DNA of 64,000 nucleotides from Mycobacterium sp. Aquia_216 (lineage in GTDB: Bacteria; Actinomycetota; Actinomycetes; Mycobacteriales; Mycobacteriaceae). The stretch spans positions 2,108,001 to 2,172,000 of the forward strand of contig NZ_CP113529.1 in the NCBI RefSeq assembly GCF_026723865.1. The letters are read 5' to 3'. A program made the position numbers and the translations under genes. Position 1 is the first letter of the stretch, and each line of letters starts with the position of its first letter. Positions 38,707 to 47,814 of this stretch are shown in pieces. The notes beneath the pieces were generated by a model, which saw only the letters and a list, made by a program, of their open reading frames with translations, did not search any database and was not told where the DNA came from.

Positions 38707-39951
38707 TCAGCGATCGGGCAGCGCGTGCTCGGTGATGGGCAGGCGAGGCAGCTGCCGAGGTTCGCCGCGCTTGGCCGCCAGGTACACCTGCGCGGTCTGG
38801 CCGGCCACCGTCTGCCAGTCGAAATCTGAGGTGAGCCGTTCGCGGGCGGCGCACGCCCGCTGCTGCGCGGCGTCCGGCGCGTCGAGCACCGTACGCACCG
38901 CCGCGGCGAGGGCGGCCACGTCGCGGGGCGGGCACGACACCCCGGTCTGCCCGTCGATCACGGCTTCACCCAGGCCGCCGATGTTGGAGGTCACCAGCGG
39001 AGTACCGGCCGCGGCGGCCTCCAGCGCGACGAGCCCGAACGGCTCGTAGTGGCTGGGGAATACCGCGGCGTCGGCTCGATGCAGTGCGGCCAGCAGCTCG
39101 TCGTGATGCAGGTGCCCGACGAACCGAGTTGCCTTGAGTACCCGGTGTTTACGCGCCTGTTCGACCAGCCAGTCCTGCTGGGTTCCGTCGCCGGCGATGG
39201 TCAACGTGGTGCCCGGGTTGGTGCGCCTGATCCGCGGCAGCGCGGCGATGAGATCGTGCACACCCTTCTCGTATTCCAGGCGCCCGACGTAGAGCAGCTC
39301 GGCGGGCCAGGTGCGGGGACGACGGGGCGCGAACGGCCAGCGTGCCGCGTCGATCCCGTTGCGGATCACGGTAGTTTCGGCCAGACCGGGACCGAACAAC
39401 TCGGTGATCTCGTCGCTCATCGACGCCGAACAGGTGATCAGCGAATCGGATTCGCGCACCAGCCACGATTCGATCGCGTGCACCTGACGGCTGATCGCAC
39501 CCGAAACCCAGCCCGAATGCCTGCCCGCCTCGGTCGCGTGGATCGTGGAAACGATTGGCACATCGTAGAATTGGGCGAGTGCAACGGCGGGATGGGCGAC
39601 CAGCCAATCATGAGCGTGCACGATGTCGGGACGCCACGGCCGGGTAGTGCCTGACTTCTTCAGGTTAAGCCCGGCGCGGATCATCGCGTGACCCATCGCC
39701 AGGGTCCAGGCCATCATGTCGGTGCCGAAGCCGAATTCGTGCGGATCCTGGGCCGCCGCGATCACCCGCACGCCCTCGCTGATCTCGTCGGACGACGGGT
39801 GCGTGCTGGGGTCGGTGCCCGACGGGCGGCGCGACAGCACGACCACGTCGTGACCGGCCGCGGCCAGGGCGGTCGACAGGTGGTGCACGTGGCGGCCCAG
39901 GCCGCCGATCACGACCGGCGGGTACTCCCACGACACCATCAAAATCTTCAT
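38707..39951 (-). CDS. GT4 alpha-1,4-glucosyltransferase (Rv3032-like)
   Basis: A 414-residue GT-B glycosyltransferase of family GT4. The N-terminal loop is VSWEYPPVVIGGLGRHVHHL, and the C-terminal nucleotide-sugar motif EPFGLVALE is the EX7E signature. In M. tuberculosis Rv3032 (also 414 residues) elongates the alpha-1,4-glucan of methylglucose lipopolysaccharide and contributes to capsular glucan and glycogen. Its start overlaps the GH57 branching enzyme stop by four bases, and a methyltransferase follows upstream, so the three form one operon. Confidence 0.95.
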   Translation of the reverse strand: MKILMVSWEYPPVVIGGLGRHVHHLSTALAAAGHDVVVLSRRPSGTDPSTHPSSDEISEGVRVIAAAQDPHEFGFGTDMMAWTLAMGHAMIRAGLNLKKSGTTRPWRPDIVHAHDWLVAHPAVALAQFYDVPIVSTIHATEAGRHSGWVSGAISRQVHAIESWLVRESDSLITCSASMSDEITELFGPGLAETTVIRNGIDAARWPFAPRRPRTWPAELLYVGRLEYEKGVHDLIAALPRIRRTNPGTTLTIAGDGTQQDWLVEQARKHRVLKATRFVGHLHHDELLAALHRADAAVFPSHYEPFGLVALEAAAAGTPLVTSNIGGLGEAVIDGQTGVSCPPRDVAALAAAVRTVLDAPDAAQQRACAARERLTSDFDWQTVAGQTAQVYLAAKRGEPRQLPRLPITEHALPDR

Positions 39952-41543
39952 CGCGGCAGCCTTCGGGCGTCCAGGGCGCCGAACAGGCCATCGGCGCGGC
40001 CCCAGCCGTCGGCCAGCCGCTGGGCGCTGTCCCTCCGGCCCGAGGCCAGTGCCCCGGCGATCTCGCGGGTGGCGTGCGCGTGCAGATGGGCGCGGTAGCG
40101 GGCGTAATCGGCGGCCGAGTCCTTGCTGACCATGAACGGCCAGTCGCTGGACACGGTGAGCAGGGTCTCGCGCAGGATCTGGTCGGCGACGCGATCGCGG
40201 GGGGCCGGCCCGTCCAGCGACGAGGTGGGCTGGGACAGTGCCTTGTCGACGGTGCTCAGCGCGGTGTCGACGACCTCGTTGTTGAGCTGGACCAGGTCGG
40301 ACACCTTGTCGCCGGCCCACACCTGCCAGTCCTTGCCCGAGCCCCACGAGCTGGGCGGCAGCGCGACCGCCTCGCCGACGAATCCGCCGGCCAGCGCATC
40401 GCTAAGGGTGCCAACCCGCACCCCGGCGGCGGGCAACGCCCGCAGCACCCGCGCCAGCCACGTCGGTCCCTCGTACCACCAGTGGCCGAACAGCTCGGTG
40501 TCGAACGCGGCGACCACGTGCGCCGGGCGCCCGATGCGCTCGGACTCGCTCGTCAGCCGGTTGCGCACGACGTCGACGAAGTCGGCGACATGGACGTCGA
40601 CGGCGCGGTCGGCGCGCTCGGGGTCATACGGCGCCTTGGCCTCGGAGGACACGTTGCGCCCGGTGACGCGCGCGGGCTTGAGCCCGGTCAGGTGATCGTA
40701 GGTGTGGAAGTCGCGGTAGGCGGCGTGTCCGGGGTAGCCGGATTTCGGCGACCACACCCGGTAACTGACCTGCAAATCGCGCCCGAAGGCCACCACGTCG
40801 GTGTCGGCGACGGGCCGGCCCAGCGCGGTGTCTCCGTGCAGCGAGGGGCCGTCGACCATGAAATGGGTGATCCCCGCGGCGGCATAGTCGTGTTCCATGC
40901 CCGGGGCGTAGGCGCACTCGGGCGCCCAAATGCCGCCGGAACTTTGCCCTTTCCGCGTCCCTAGGCGGTGCTGTGCGTCGGCCAGGCCTTCGCGCAGCGC
41001 GAATTCGCGCAACCGGGGGGCGAGCAGCGGCTGGAACGGATGGGCCAGCGGGCCGCCGAGCAACTCCACGGTCCCGGCGTCGATCAGGCTGCGCAGTAGT
41101 GGGCTGCCGCCGTGCCGCCACAGGGTGGCGAAGTCGTCGAGTGCCTGGTCCGCCTCTGCGAGTTCACGAATCCCGAACGCCCGCAATGCTTCTGGCGTGC
41201 AGGATTGGTAGCCGACCGACTTCGACTTGGGAATCGAGCGCACGCTGGCCGCCTCGGCGGCCCGCAGCCGCCAGTTCGCCAGCCAGTGATGCATGCCGTC
41301 CAGGCAGTACGGGTCGTCGAGCTGTGCATTGACCACCGGCGTGACGCCCAGCGTGAGCAACCGGTGGCGATCCTCGTCGGCCAGTGTCCGCAGCACCCGC
41401 ATCAGCGGCAGATACGCGGCCGCCCAGGACTGGTACAGCCATTCCTCGCCGACCGGCCAGCGGCCATGGTGGGCCAGCCACGGCAGGTGGGTGTGCAGCA
41501 CCAGCGTGAACATGCCGGGCACCGGAGTCTCCGAAATGCTCAC
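39948..41543 (-). CDS. GH57 glucan branching enzyme (Rv3031-like)
   Basis: A 531-residue family GH57 enzyme. The first conserved motif is HTHLPWLAHHG, the nucleophile Glu lies in IWAPECAYAPG and the acid Asp in FDTELFGHWWYEGP. The C-terminal helical domain (DKVSDLVQLNNEVVDTA, NQ-type) is typical of branching enzymes. It should introduce alpha-1,6 branches into the glucan made by the neighbouring GT4 enzyme. The GTG at 41543 overlaps the methyltransferase stop (GTGA) and gives a length near Rv3031 (526). Confidence 0.94.
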   Translation of the reverse strand: MSISETPVPGMFTLVLHTHLPWLAHHGRWPVGEEWLYQSWAAAYLPLMRVLRTLADEDRHRLLTLGVTPVVNAQLDDPYCLDGMHHWLANWRLRAAEAASVRSIPKSKSVGYQSCTPEALRAFGIRELAEADQALDDFATLWRHGGSPLLRSLIDAGTVELLGGPLAHPFQPLLAPRLREFALREGLADAQHRLGTRKGQSSGGIWAPECAYAPGMEHDYAAAGITHFMVDGPSLHGDTALGRPVADTDVVAFGRDLQVSYRVWSPKSGYPGHAAYRDFHTYDHLTGLKPARVTGRNVSSEAKAPYDPERADRAVDVHVADFVDVVRNRLTSESERIGRPAHVVAAFDTELFGHWWYEGPTWLARVLRALPAAGVRVGTLSDALAGGFVGEAVALPPSSWGSGKDWQVWAGDKVSDLVQLNNEVVDTALSTVDKALSQPTSSLDGPAPRDRVADQILRETLLTVSSDWPFMVSKDSAADYARYRAHLHAHATREIAGALASGRRDSAQRLADGWGRADGLFGALDARRLPR

Positions 41544-42370
41544 GGCCGCACCGCGATCGCGACCAGATCCAGGCTGCCATCGATGTCCCGATCGCCCGCG
41601 GCGACCAGGTCGAAGTCGTCGACGGTGACCGCGGCGACGTCGGCGGCCAGCTCCGGTGGCCATGGCACTCCCTCGTCGCTGGCCACCGCCAATGCGATCT
41701 GCGCGTCGATGATCGAACCGCCGTGACGCAAATCCATCTCCCGCAGCCGCGTGCCGTGGAACAGACCGCTGACCGACACGCGGGTGAAACCGGCGTCGAC
41801 CAGCAGCTCGGTCAGCTCGTCGGCGTTCAATTCCCTGGTGTGAAACGGGTTGATCGGGGTGTCGCGGCCGGGGGAGAAGGTGAGGCGGTTGGGCGTGGAC
41901 ATCATCAACAGCCCCGACGGGCGCAGCACCCGTGCACATTCCTTGACGAATTGGGTCTGGTCCCACAAGTGCTCGATGACCTGGAAATTCACTACGACGT
42001 CCATGGATGTGTCCGGCAGCGGCAGCTCGGCCAGGTTGGCCCGCATGACTTCCACCCGCGGGTAACGGCTGCGGACGTGGGCCACCGCCGCCTCGTCGTA
42101 GTCCACCGCGACGACCCGCCGGGCGACGCCGGCGATCAAATCGGCGCCGTAACCTTCGCCACATCCGGCCTCGAGCACGTCACGGCCCACACAGTGGGTT
42201 GCCAATCGCTGATACACCACTTGGTGGCGGCGGAACCAGTAGTTCTCGATATCCAGGTCAGGGATGGTGCGTTCGCCCGTCAGCGCCAACACCGCCGGGG
42301 TACCTCGCGAGACCGCCGGTGAAGTGCCGTCGGGGGTGCCGCTGGGGACGTCGGGGACGAATGCGCTCAT
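41540..42370 (-). CDS. SAM-dependent methyltransferase (Rv3030-like)
   Basis: A 276-residue class I methyltransferase. Motif I is VLEAGCGEGYGADLI; later motifs are AVDYDEAAVAHV, VNFQVIEHLWDQ and VLRPSGLLMMSTPNR. The protein is proposed to methylate glucose residues of methylglucose lipopolysaccharide because it heads the operon with the GH57 branching enzyme and GT4 glucosyltransferase. The ATG at 42370 gives a length near Rv3030 (274). The promoter lies in the 228-base gap shared with fixA. Confidence 0.92.
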   Translation of the reverse strand: MSAFVPDVPSGTPDGTSPAVSRGTPAVLALTGERTIPDLDIENYWFRRHQVVYQRLATHCVGRDVLEAGCGEGYGADLIAGVARRVVAVDYDEAAVAHVRSRYPRVEVMRANLAELPLPDTSMDVVVNFQVIEHLWDQTQFVKECARVLRPSGLLMMSTPNRLTFSPGRDTPINPFHTRELNADELTELLVDAGFTRVSVSGLFHGTRLREMDLRHGGSIIDAQIALAVASDEGVPWPPELAADVAAVTVDDFDLVAAGDRDIDGSLDLVAIAVRP

Positions 42371-42413
42371 TGCATAGGGAGGCTAACGCGAAGAGCCGGA
42401 TTCGCGAACCGTT

Positions 42414-42430
42414 GCGGGGGTAGCCCCCGC
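42414..42430. other. Strong G+C hairpin between Rv3030-like gene and fixA
   Basis: GCGGGGG and CCCCCGC arms of seven bases close a three-base TAG loop. There is no T-tract, so it is not a classical terminator; it may act as a tractless terminator or a transcription insulator between the divergent units. Confidence 0.45.
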
Positions 42431-42474
42431 TCGCAGCGGGGAGACAGGCCGCAAGAACCTGCAGTACGACCCGC

Positions 42475-42516
42475 TATGGTGTGAAGGCAGGCAGCACAAA
42501 GTTACCGAGTAGTAAC
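42475..42516 (+). promoter_or_regulatory. Putative fixA promoter and downstream palindrome
   Basis: A TATGGT -10-like hexamer (42475-42480) implies a transcript with a leader of about 110 bases. A palindrome with GTTAC and GTAAC arms around CGAGTA lies at 42501-42516, just after the predicted start site, where a bound repressor would block elongation. A strong AAGGAGG ribosome site (42579-42585) precedes fixA. Confidence 0.4.
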
Positions 42517-42598
42517 ACGACCGTGCGCTGCAAAACGCGTACTGAAAGTCTTGTGGCTAACTGCTGCGAGACTCCTTCAAGGAGGAAGAACCACACTC

Positions 42599-43390
42599 AT
42601 GACGAACATCGTGGTCCTGATCAAGCAGGTCCCGGACACCTGGTCGGAGCGCAAGCTGACTGACGGCGACTGGACGCTGGACCGAGAGGCCGCCGACGCG
42701 GTGCTGGACGAGATCAATGAGCGCGCCGTCGAAGAGGCCCTGCAAATCCGTGAGCGCGAAGGCGGCGAGGGTTCGGTGACCGTGCTCACCGCGGGTCCCG
42801 AACGCGCGACCGAGGCCATCCGCAAGGCGCTGTCCATGGGGGCCGACAAGGCCGTTCACGTCAAGGACGACGGCCTGCACGGGTCGGACGTGATCCAGAC
42901 CGGATGGGCGCTGGCGCGCGCGCTGGGCACCATCGAGGGCACCGAGCTGGTCATCGCGGGTAACGAAGCCACCGACGGCACCGGCGGTGCGGTCCCGGCC
43001 ATCATCGCCGAGTACCTCGGCCTGCCGCAGCTGACCCACCTGCGCAAGCTGTCGATCGAGGGTGACAAGGTCACCGGCGAGCGCGAGACCGACGACGGTG
43101 TGTTCACCCTCGAAGCCACGCTGCCCGCGGTGGTCAGCGTCACCGAGAAGATCAACGAGCCGCGCTTCCCGTCCTTCAAGGGGATCATGGCCGCCAAGAA
43201 GAAAGAGGTCACGGTGCTGACCCTGGCCGAAATCGGCGTCGAGAGCGACGAGGTCGGTCTGGCGAATGCCGGGTCGACCGTGCTGTCGTCGACCCCGAAG
43301 CCGCCGAAGACCGCGGGTGAAAAGGTCACCGACGAAGGTGAAGGCGGCAACGACATCGCCAAGTACCTGGTCGGCCAGAAAATCATCTAA
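42599..43390 (+). CDS. fixA: Electron transfer flavoprotein beta subunit
   Basis: A 263-residue ETF beta subunit, which with FixB binds FAD and AMP and carries electrons from acyl-CoA dehydrogenases to the membrane. The sequence starts NIVVLIKQVPDTWSE and has AGNEATDGTGGAVPAIIAEY, the region that contacts AMP, and the DDGVFTLEATLPAVVSV recognition segment. The ATG at 42599 has AAGGAGG upstream. fixB follows 37 bases later. A terminator after fixB closes the operon. Confidence 0.96.
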   Translation: MTNIVVLIKQVPDTWSERKLTDGDWTLDREAADAVLDEINERAVEEALQIREREGGEGSVTVLTAGPERATEAIRKALSMGADKAVHVKDDGLHGSDVIQTGWALARALGTIEGTELVIAGNEATDGTGGAVPAIIAEYLGLPQLTHLRKLSIEGDKVTGERETDDGVFTLEATLPAVVSVTEKINEPRFPSFKGIMAAKKKEVTVLTLAEIGVESDEVGLANAGSTVLSSTPKPPKTAGEKVTDEGEGGNDIAKYLVGQKII

Positions 43391-43427
43391 CCCAAGTTCC
43401 CTTAAGACGAGAAGAGCGAGATAACCC

Positions 43428-44384
43428 ATGGCTGAAGTACTGGTGCTCGTCGAGCACGCTGACGGCGCGGTGAAAAAGGTCACCGCCGAATTGATCACCG
43501 CCGCGCGCGCTTTGGGCGAGCCGTCCGCCGTCGTCGTCGGTGCGCCGGGCACGGCCGCGCCGCTGGCCGACGGACTCAAGGAAGCCGGCGCCGCCAAGAT
43601 CTACGTCGCCGAGTCCGACGACGTCGACAAGTACCTGGTCACCCCGGTCGTCGACGTGCTGGCCTCACTGGTCGAATCTGCTTCTCCGGCAGCGGTTTTG
43701 CTGGCGGCCAACGCCGACGGCAAGGAGATCGCCGGCCGGCTCGCGGCCCGGCTCGGTTCCGGTCTGCTGGTCGACGTGGTCGACGTCAAGGAGGGCAACA
43801 AGGCCATCCACTCCATCTTCGGTGGCGCGTTCACCGTCGAGGCGCAGGCCAACGGTGACACCCCGGTGATCACCGTGCGGGCCGGCGCGGTCGACGCGGA
43901 GCCATCGCCCGGTGCGGGTGAGGAAGTCACCGTCGAGGTTCCGGCTCCCGCCGAGAACGCGACCAAGATCACTTCCCGCGAGCCCGCGGTCGCCGGTGAC
44001 CGCCCGGAGCTCACCGAGGCCACCATCGTGGTCTCCGGTGGCCGCGGCGTCGGCAGCGCGGACAACTTCAGCGTGGTTGAGGCGCTGGCGGACTCGCTGG
44101 GTGCGGCCGTCGGCGCGTCGCGCGCGGCCGTCGACTCCGGTTACTACCCGGGTCAATTCCAGGTCGGCCAGACCGGTAAGACGGTCTCGCCCCAGCTCTA
44201 CATCGCGCTGGGCATTTCCGGTGCGATCCAGCACCGGGCGGGCATGCAGACGTCGAAGACCATCATCGCGGTCAACAAGGACGAAGAGGCACCCATCTTC
44301 GAAATCGCCGATTACGGCGTGGTGGGCGACCTGTTCAAGGTCGCTCCCCAGCTGACCGACGCGGTCAAGGCCCGCAAGGGCTAG
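43428..44384 (+). CDS. fixB: Electron transfer flavoprotein alpha subunit
   Basis: A 318-residue ETF alpha subunit. The C-terminal FAD-binding domain has VSGGRGVGS, then [20 protein letters not shown] and the signature [20 protein letters not shown] followed by [20 protein letters not shown]. It pairs with FixA for beta-oxidation electron transfer. In M. tuberculosis fixB is followed directly by the Rv3027c N-acyltransferase gene; here the AOS-FAAL-ACP operon intervenes on the other strand. Confidence 0.97.
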   Translation: MAEVLVLVEHADGAVKKVTAELITAARALGEPSAVVVGAPGTAAPLADGLKEAGAAKIYVAESDDVDKYLVTPVVDVLASLVESASPAAVLLAANADGKEIAGRLAARLGSGLLVDVVDVKEGNKAIHSIFGGAFTVEAQANGDTPVITVRAGAVDAEPSPGAGEEVTVEVPAPAENATKITSREPAVAGDRPELTEATIVVSGGRGVGSADNFSVVEALADSLGAAVGASRAAVDSGYYPGQFQVGQTGKTVSPQLYIALGISGAIQHRAGMQTSKTIIAVNKDEEAPIFEIADYGVVGDLFKVAPQLTDAVKARKG

Positions 44385-44394
44385 CTCACCCTTT

Positions 44395-44434
44395 CACGAA
44401 ACAGCCCCCGCGCTTGCGTCGGGGCTTTTTCGTG
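44395..44434. terminator. Rho-independent terminator after fixB
   Basis: Nested inverted repeats: outer arms CACGAA (44395-44400) and TTCGTG (44429-44434), inner arms AGCCCC (44403-44408) and GGGGCT (44421-44426), followed by a run of five T (44426-44430). It ends the fixAB operon; on the opposite strand the A-run gives only a weak tract, so it may also slow transcripts leaving the ACP gene. Confidence 0.85.
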
Positions 44435-44511
44435 AAGGCACAACCGCACCAGGTGGTAGCCGCAACCGCGCCATCCGCGGACAACCTAGCGGTTCCCGCC
44501 CGGCACGTCAG

Positions 44512-44763
44512 TCAGTCGGCCACCGCCTGGTCGGCGATGTTGGCGTTGACCCAGTCGACGACTTCGCGCACGGTGTCGATCGGCGTCTCGGGGTCTTTGA
44601 GCCGCATCTTGAGGTGACTTTCCAGGGTGGCAACGAGTTCCATCTTGCGGGGCGAGTCGTACCCCAGGTCGTCGACGAGATGCGAGTCGGCCGTCACCGG
44701 TGCCATCCGGTCCGGCGCCAGCCGGGTGACGATCGAGACAACAGATTCATTGACGCTACTCAC
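44512..44763 (-). CDS. Acyl carrier protein of the AOS-FAAL operon
   Basis: An 83-residue stand-alone ACP. The four-helix pattern is clear and the phosphopantetheine serine is S37 in DLGYDSPRKMEL; Pro and Arg replace the usual Leu-x after the serine, so it is a specialised carrier rather than AcpM. Its ATG overlaps the ligase stop by four bases, so synthesis is coupled to the ligase that should load it. Third gene of the alpha-oxoamine synthase, ligase, ACP operon. Confidence 0.9.
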   Translation of the reverse strand: MSSVNESVVSIVTRLAPDRMAPVTADSHLVDDLGYDSPRKMELVATLESHLKMRLKDPETPIDTVREVVDWVNANIADQAVAD

Positions 44764-46409
44764 AGTGTGCTGACCTCTCCGAACATTTCTTTTGCTGCGA
44801 CGTGGCGGATCTTGCCCGACGGCGTTTTCGGCACCTTGCCCTTGCCGACCAGCAGCACCGTCGGGCTCAATCCCGTTGCGCTGCGTACCTTCCGGCCGAT
44901 TTGGCGGCGGATCTCGTGGGCACCGTCGCCGGGGTCCTCCCGGACCGTCTCGGCGACGACGCGGATCTCCTCACGCTGATCGGCGAGCGTGACGCCAAAC
45001 GCGACGACAGCGCCGCGCCTGATGCCGTCGACCGAGGCGGCAAGCCGTTCGATGTCGGAGGGAAAGATGTTGCGGCCGGCGACGATGATGACGTTTTTGA
45101 GGCGCCCGCACACGACGATTTCTCCGTCGTCGGTGAGGTAGCCGAGGTCGCCGGTGTAGAACCAGCCGTCCGCATCGACCGCGGCCACCTCGCCGTCGGT
45201 GGTGAGGTAGTGCCGCGTCACCGCGTCGCCCCGGATGGCGACTTCGCCCATGTGGCGCGCCGGTCGGGTGGCCTTGTCCGCACCGGCGATTCGGGTCTCG
45301 ACCCCGGACATCGGGCGTCCTAAGAGTACGAATTCCTTCTTCGGCGCCGCGCAGCCGCATGCGGTCACCGCACGGCCCTGGTTTTCCAGCTCGTCGCCAC
45401 ATACGTTCTCGACCGCGAGCGGTCGGTCCACCGGCGAGAACGACACCGCGACCGTCGCCTCGGCGAGACCGTATGCCGCGCCGATCGCCGACACCCGCAT
45501 CCCGAACCGCGCGGCCTGCCGCGCGAACTCGTACATCGTGGCGGGGTCGATGGGCTCGGCGCCGGAGACCACGCAGCGCAGCGCGCTGAGGTCGTAGGCG
45601 CCGTCGCCGACCGCCTTGAGCCTGCGGCTGACGATCGAGTACGCGAAATTGGGTGCCGCGGTGATCGTGGCCCGCTGTTCGGTGAGGATTTGCAGCCACG
45701 TCAGCGGCGACTTCACGAACTCGGTGGCAGGAATGTAGACGGCCCCGTTACCGGCGAACATCGGCGACAGCAGGTAGGCGATCAGGCCCATGTCGTGAGA
45801 CAGCGGAAGCCAGCTCATCGTCACGTCGGCCCCGGGGTCGACGCCCACCACCGCCACCATGGCGGCGATGTCGGCGTACAGGTTGCGATGGGTGATCGCG
45901 ACCGCCTTGGGATCTCCGGTCGATCCCGAGGTGAGCTGGTAGATGGCGACGTCGTCCTCGTCGGTCGGTTCCTCGGCCACATCGGCCTCGGCCCACGTCT
46001 CGGGTACCTCGATGACCCGGTGTCCGCAGGCGCGCAGCGCGTCGGCGACGGCGAAAAACGGCCGCCCCAGCACCACGCAGCTTGCGCCGAGCAGCCTCAG
46101 CGCGCGCAGCGTGCCCTCGTGCCACTCGGTGAGGTCGGCTTGCGACGTGGGCTGCTGGAGCATCGTCATGGCCGCGCCCAGCTTCCAGATGGCCTGGACG
46201 ACGGGAGCGACATCGTCGGCGTTGGCGGCCAACACGCCCACCCTGCTGCCGCGCGCCACTCCTTCGGCGGCCAGCCGGCCGGCGACGTTGCCCGCAGTGC
46301 GATTGATGTCGTGCCAGCTCGCGAAATGCAGATCGCCGGCGGTGCCGAAGCGAAGCCCCAATGTGGAATCGGCGGCCACCTTCGCAATGCGGTCGGTGAA
46401 TCTACTCAT
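44760..46409 (-). CDS. Fatty acyl-AMP ligase / acyl-ACP synthetase
   Basis: A 549-residue adenylate-forming enzyme. The P-loop-like core is YQLTSGSTGDPKAVAITHRN, followed by SWLPLSHDMGLI, AAYGLAEATVAVSF and WFYTGDLGYLTDDGEIVVCG; the C-terminal lysine lies in VPKTPSGKIRH. The HDMGLI form and the extra loop around KKEFVLLGRPMSGVET are as in FadD-type fatty acyl-AMP ligases, which pass acyl groups to an ACP rather than to CoA. The ATG at 46409 is preferred (AGGA upstream); 46454 is possible. It sits between the synthase and ACP genes. Confidence 0.9.
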   Translation of the reverse strand: MSRFTDRIAKVAADSTLGLRFGTAGDLHFASWHDINRTAGNVAGRLAAEGVARGSRVGVLAANADDVAPVVQAIWKLGAAMTMLQQPTSQADLTEWHEGTLRALRLLGASCVVLGRPFFAVADALRACGHRVIEVPETWAEADVAEEPTDEDDVAIYQLTSGSTGDPKAVAITHRNLYADIAAMVAVVGVDPGADVTMSWLPLSHDMGLIAYLLSPMFAGNGAVYIPATEFVKSPLTWLQILTEQRATITAAPNFAYSIVSRRLKAVGDGAYDLSALRCVVSGAEPIDPATMYEFARQAARFGMRVSAIGAAYGLAEATVAVSFSPVDRPLAVENVCGDELENQGRAVTACGCAAPKKEFVLLGRPMSGVETRIAGADKATRPARHMGEVAIRGDAVTRHYLTTDGEVAAVDADGWFYTGDLGYLTDDGEIVVCGRLKNVIIVAGRNIFPSDIERLAASVDGIRRGAVVAFGVTLADQREEIRVVAETVREDPGDGAHEIRRQIGRKVRSATGLSPTVLLVGKGKVPKTPSGKIRHVAAKEMFGEVSTL

Positions 46410-46488
46410 AGACGTGCGATGTCCTATCTCGGGAGCCGGACAGAGTGATTCCATAAATGGTTGCGCACCAACATAATTCGAGAATCAG

Positions 46489-47751
46489 CTAGCAATCTTC
46501 TGCGGCGTTGAGCACGGCCGAGGCGATGACATCGACGGCACGTTCGATCTGCGCCGGCGAGTGAGTGGCGCAAACGCAGCAGCGCATCAGGGCGTCGTTC
46601 TCACCGACCGCGGGTGCGACCGCCAGCGAGCAGAAGACGCCGTTGTCGAATGCGTTGTTCCACGCCGCGACCGCCCGTGCTTCCGGCCCGATCCACACCG
46701 AAACATGCGGGGCCACTACGTGTGAGCCGTCGGCGCGCACGATTCCGGCTCGCACCTGCAGGCCGTGGGACACCAGGCCGTCGCGCAGGGCCCGGGCGTT
46801 GGCCAGGACCGCGGCGGCGCGCTGGGCTCCCTCCGGGCCGCGAATGATCTCGATCCCCGCGATGCTTGCCGCCATCGCCGCCGGTGCCGCGGTGGCGGTG
46901 AACATGTGCTGGCTGGACCGCAATCCGAGCACATCGATCAGGTCGCGCGATCCGACGATGAAGCCACCGGTGGAGGCGATCGCCTTCGACATGCTGCCCA
47001 TCAACACGTCGGCATCCTTGGCGCAGCCGAACTCCTCGGCGATCCCGGTTCGGTTGGGCCCGAAGACGCCGAGGCTGTGCGCCTCATCGACGTAGAGGGC
47101 GACGTCATATTTGTCGGCCAGCGCGGCAATGCTTTCCATCGGTGCCACGTCGCCCCGCATCGAGTAGAGGCCGTCGATCACGATCAACTTGGTGCCGCCG
47201 CGACCGGCCGTGCGGATCAGGTTGCGTTCCAGCGAATCCAGGTCGTTGTGCGCGAAGTAGCGCGAACTGGCGCCCGAGAGCCGGATGCCGTCGTGCAGCG
47301 ACATGTGGGCCTCGCTGTCGGGGAACGCGAGATCGGCCGCACCCAAGAGCGCCGTGATCGCACCGACATTCGCCAAATAGCCGCTGTTGAAGACGAGCGC
47401 CGCCTCGGTGCCGTACCAGTCGGCCAGCAATTCTTCGAGGTCGACCTTCACCCGGAGCGTGCCGCAGTGTGGCGGCGCGCCGCCACAGGCGGGCCCATAC
47501 AGATCGGTCGCCCGATTAGCTGCCTCGATTAATCGAGGGTCGCCGCACAAGCCCAGAGAATTGTTCGACCCGAACATGATTCGGGTCTTTCCTTCGATGA
47601 CCGACGTCGGTCCCGGAGCAGATTCGACATTCCTGAAGAACGGCAGTCGATTGCGGGCAGCATAGGAGCGCAGGCTGGCCAGGCGGCGATCTTGTTGCGC
47701 CCGCGCTTGAATATTGAGCTTGGAAGTCTGCGGCACGCCTACATCAAACAT
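46489..47751 (-). CDS. PLP-dependent alpha-oxoamine synthase (serine palmitoyltransferase/BioF-like)
   Basis: A 420-residue fold-type I PLP enzyme of the alpha-oxoamine synthase group, which condenses an amino acid with an acyl thioester, releasing CO2, to give an alpha-amino-ketone. The PLP-stacking His is H149, the pyridine-binding Asp D222 (YVDEAHSLGVFG) with H225, and the Schiff-base Lys K256 (GSMSKAIAS). The N-terminal extension of about 40 residues resembles serine palmitoyltransferases rather than BioF. The ATG at 47751 has a GAGG site. It heads the operon with the acyl-AMP ligase and ACP genes. The amino acid used cannot be read from sequence. Confidence 0.9.
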   Translation of the reverse strand: MFDVGVPQTSKLNIQARAQQDRRLASLRSYAARNRLPFFRNVESAPGPTSVIEGKTRIMFGSNNSLGLCGDPRLIEAANRATDLYGPACGGAPPHCGTLRVKVDLEELLADWYGTEAALVFNSGYLANVGAITALLGAADLAFPDSEAHMSLHDGIRLSGASSRYFAHNDLDSLERNLIRTAGRGGTKLIVIDGLYSMRGDVAPMESIAALADKYDVALYVDEAHSLGVFGPNRTGIAEEFGCAKDADVLMGSMSKAIASTGGFIVGSRDLIDVLGLRSSQHMFTATAAPAAMAASIAGIEIIRGPEGAQRAAAVLANARALRDGLVSHGLQVRAGIVRADGSHVVAPHVSVWIGPEARAVAAWNNAFDNGVFCSLAVAPAVGENDALMRCCVCATHSPAQIERAVDVIASAVLNAAEDC

Positions 47752-47796
47752 GGCACCTCGTACTCCGGTATCCGATTCGCGCTAAATTGGCGTGCA

Positions 47797-47814
47797 CGTT
47801 AATAGCGATTAACG
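47797..47814. promoter_or_regulatory. Palindrome in the divergent AOS / N-acyltransferase promoter region
   Basis: CGTTAAT and ATTAACG arms of seven bases flank AGCG. It lies 46 bases upstream of the oxoamine synthase start within an A+T-rich 266-base gap shared with the divergent OlsB-like gene. It is a candidate operator for an unlinked regulator. Nothing else gene-like is convincing in the gap. Confidence 0.5.
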
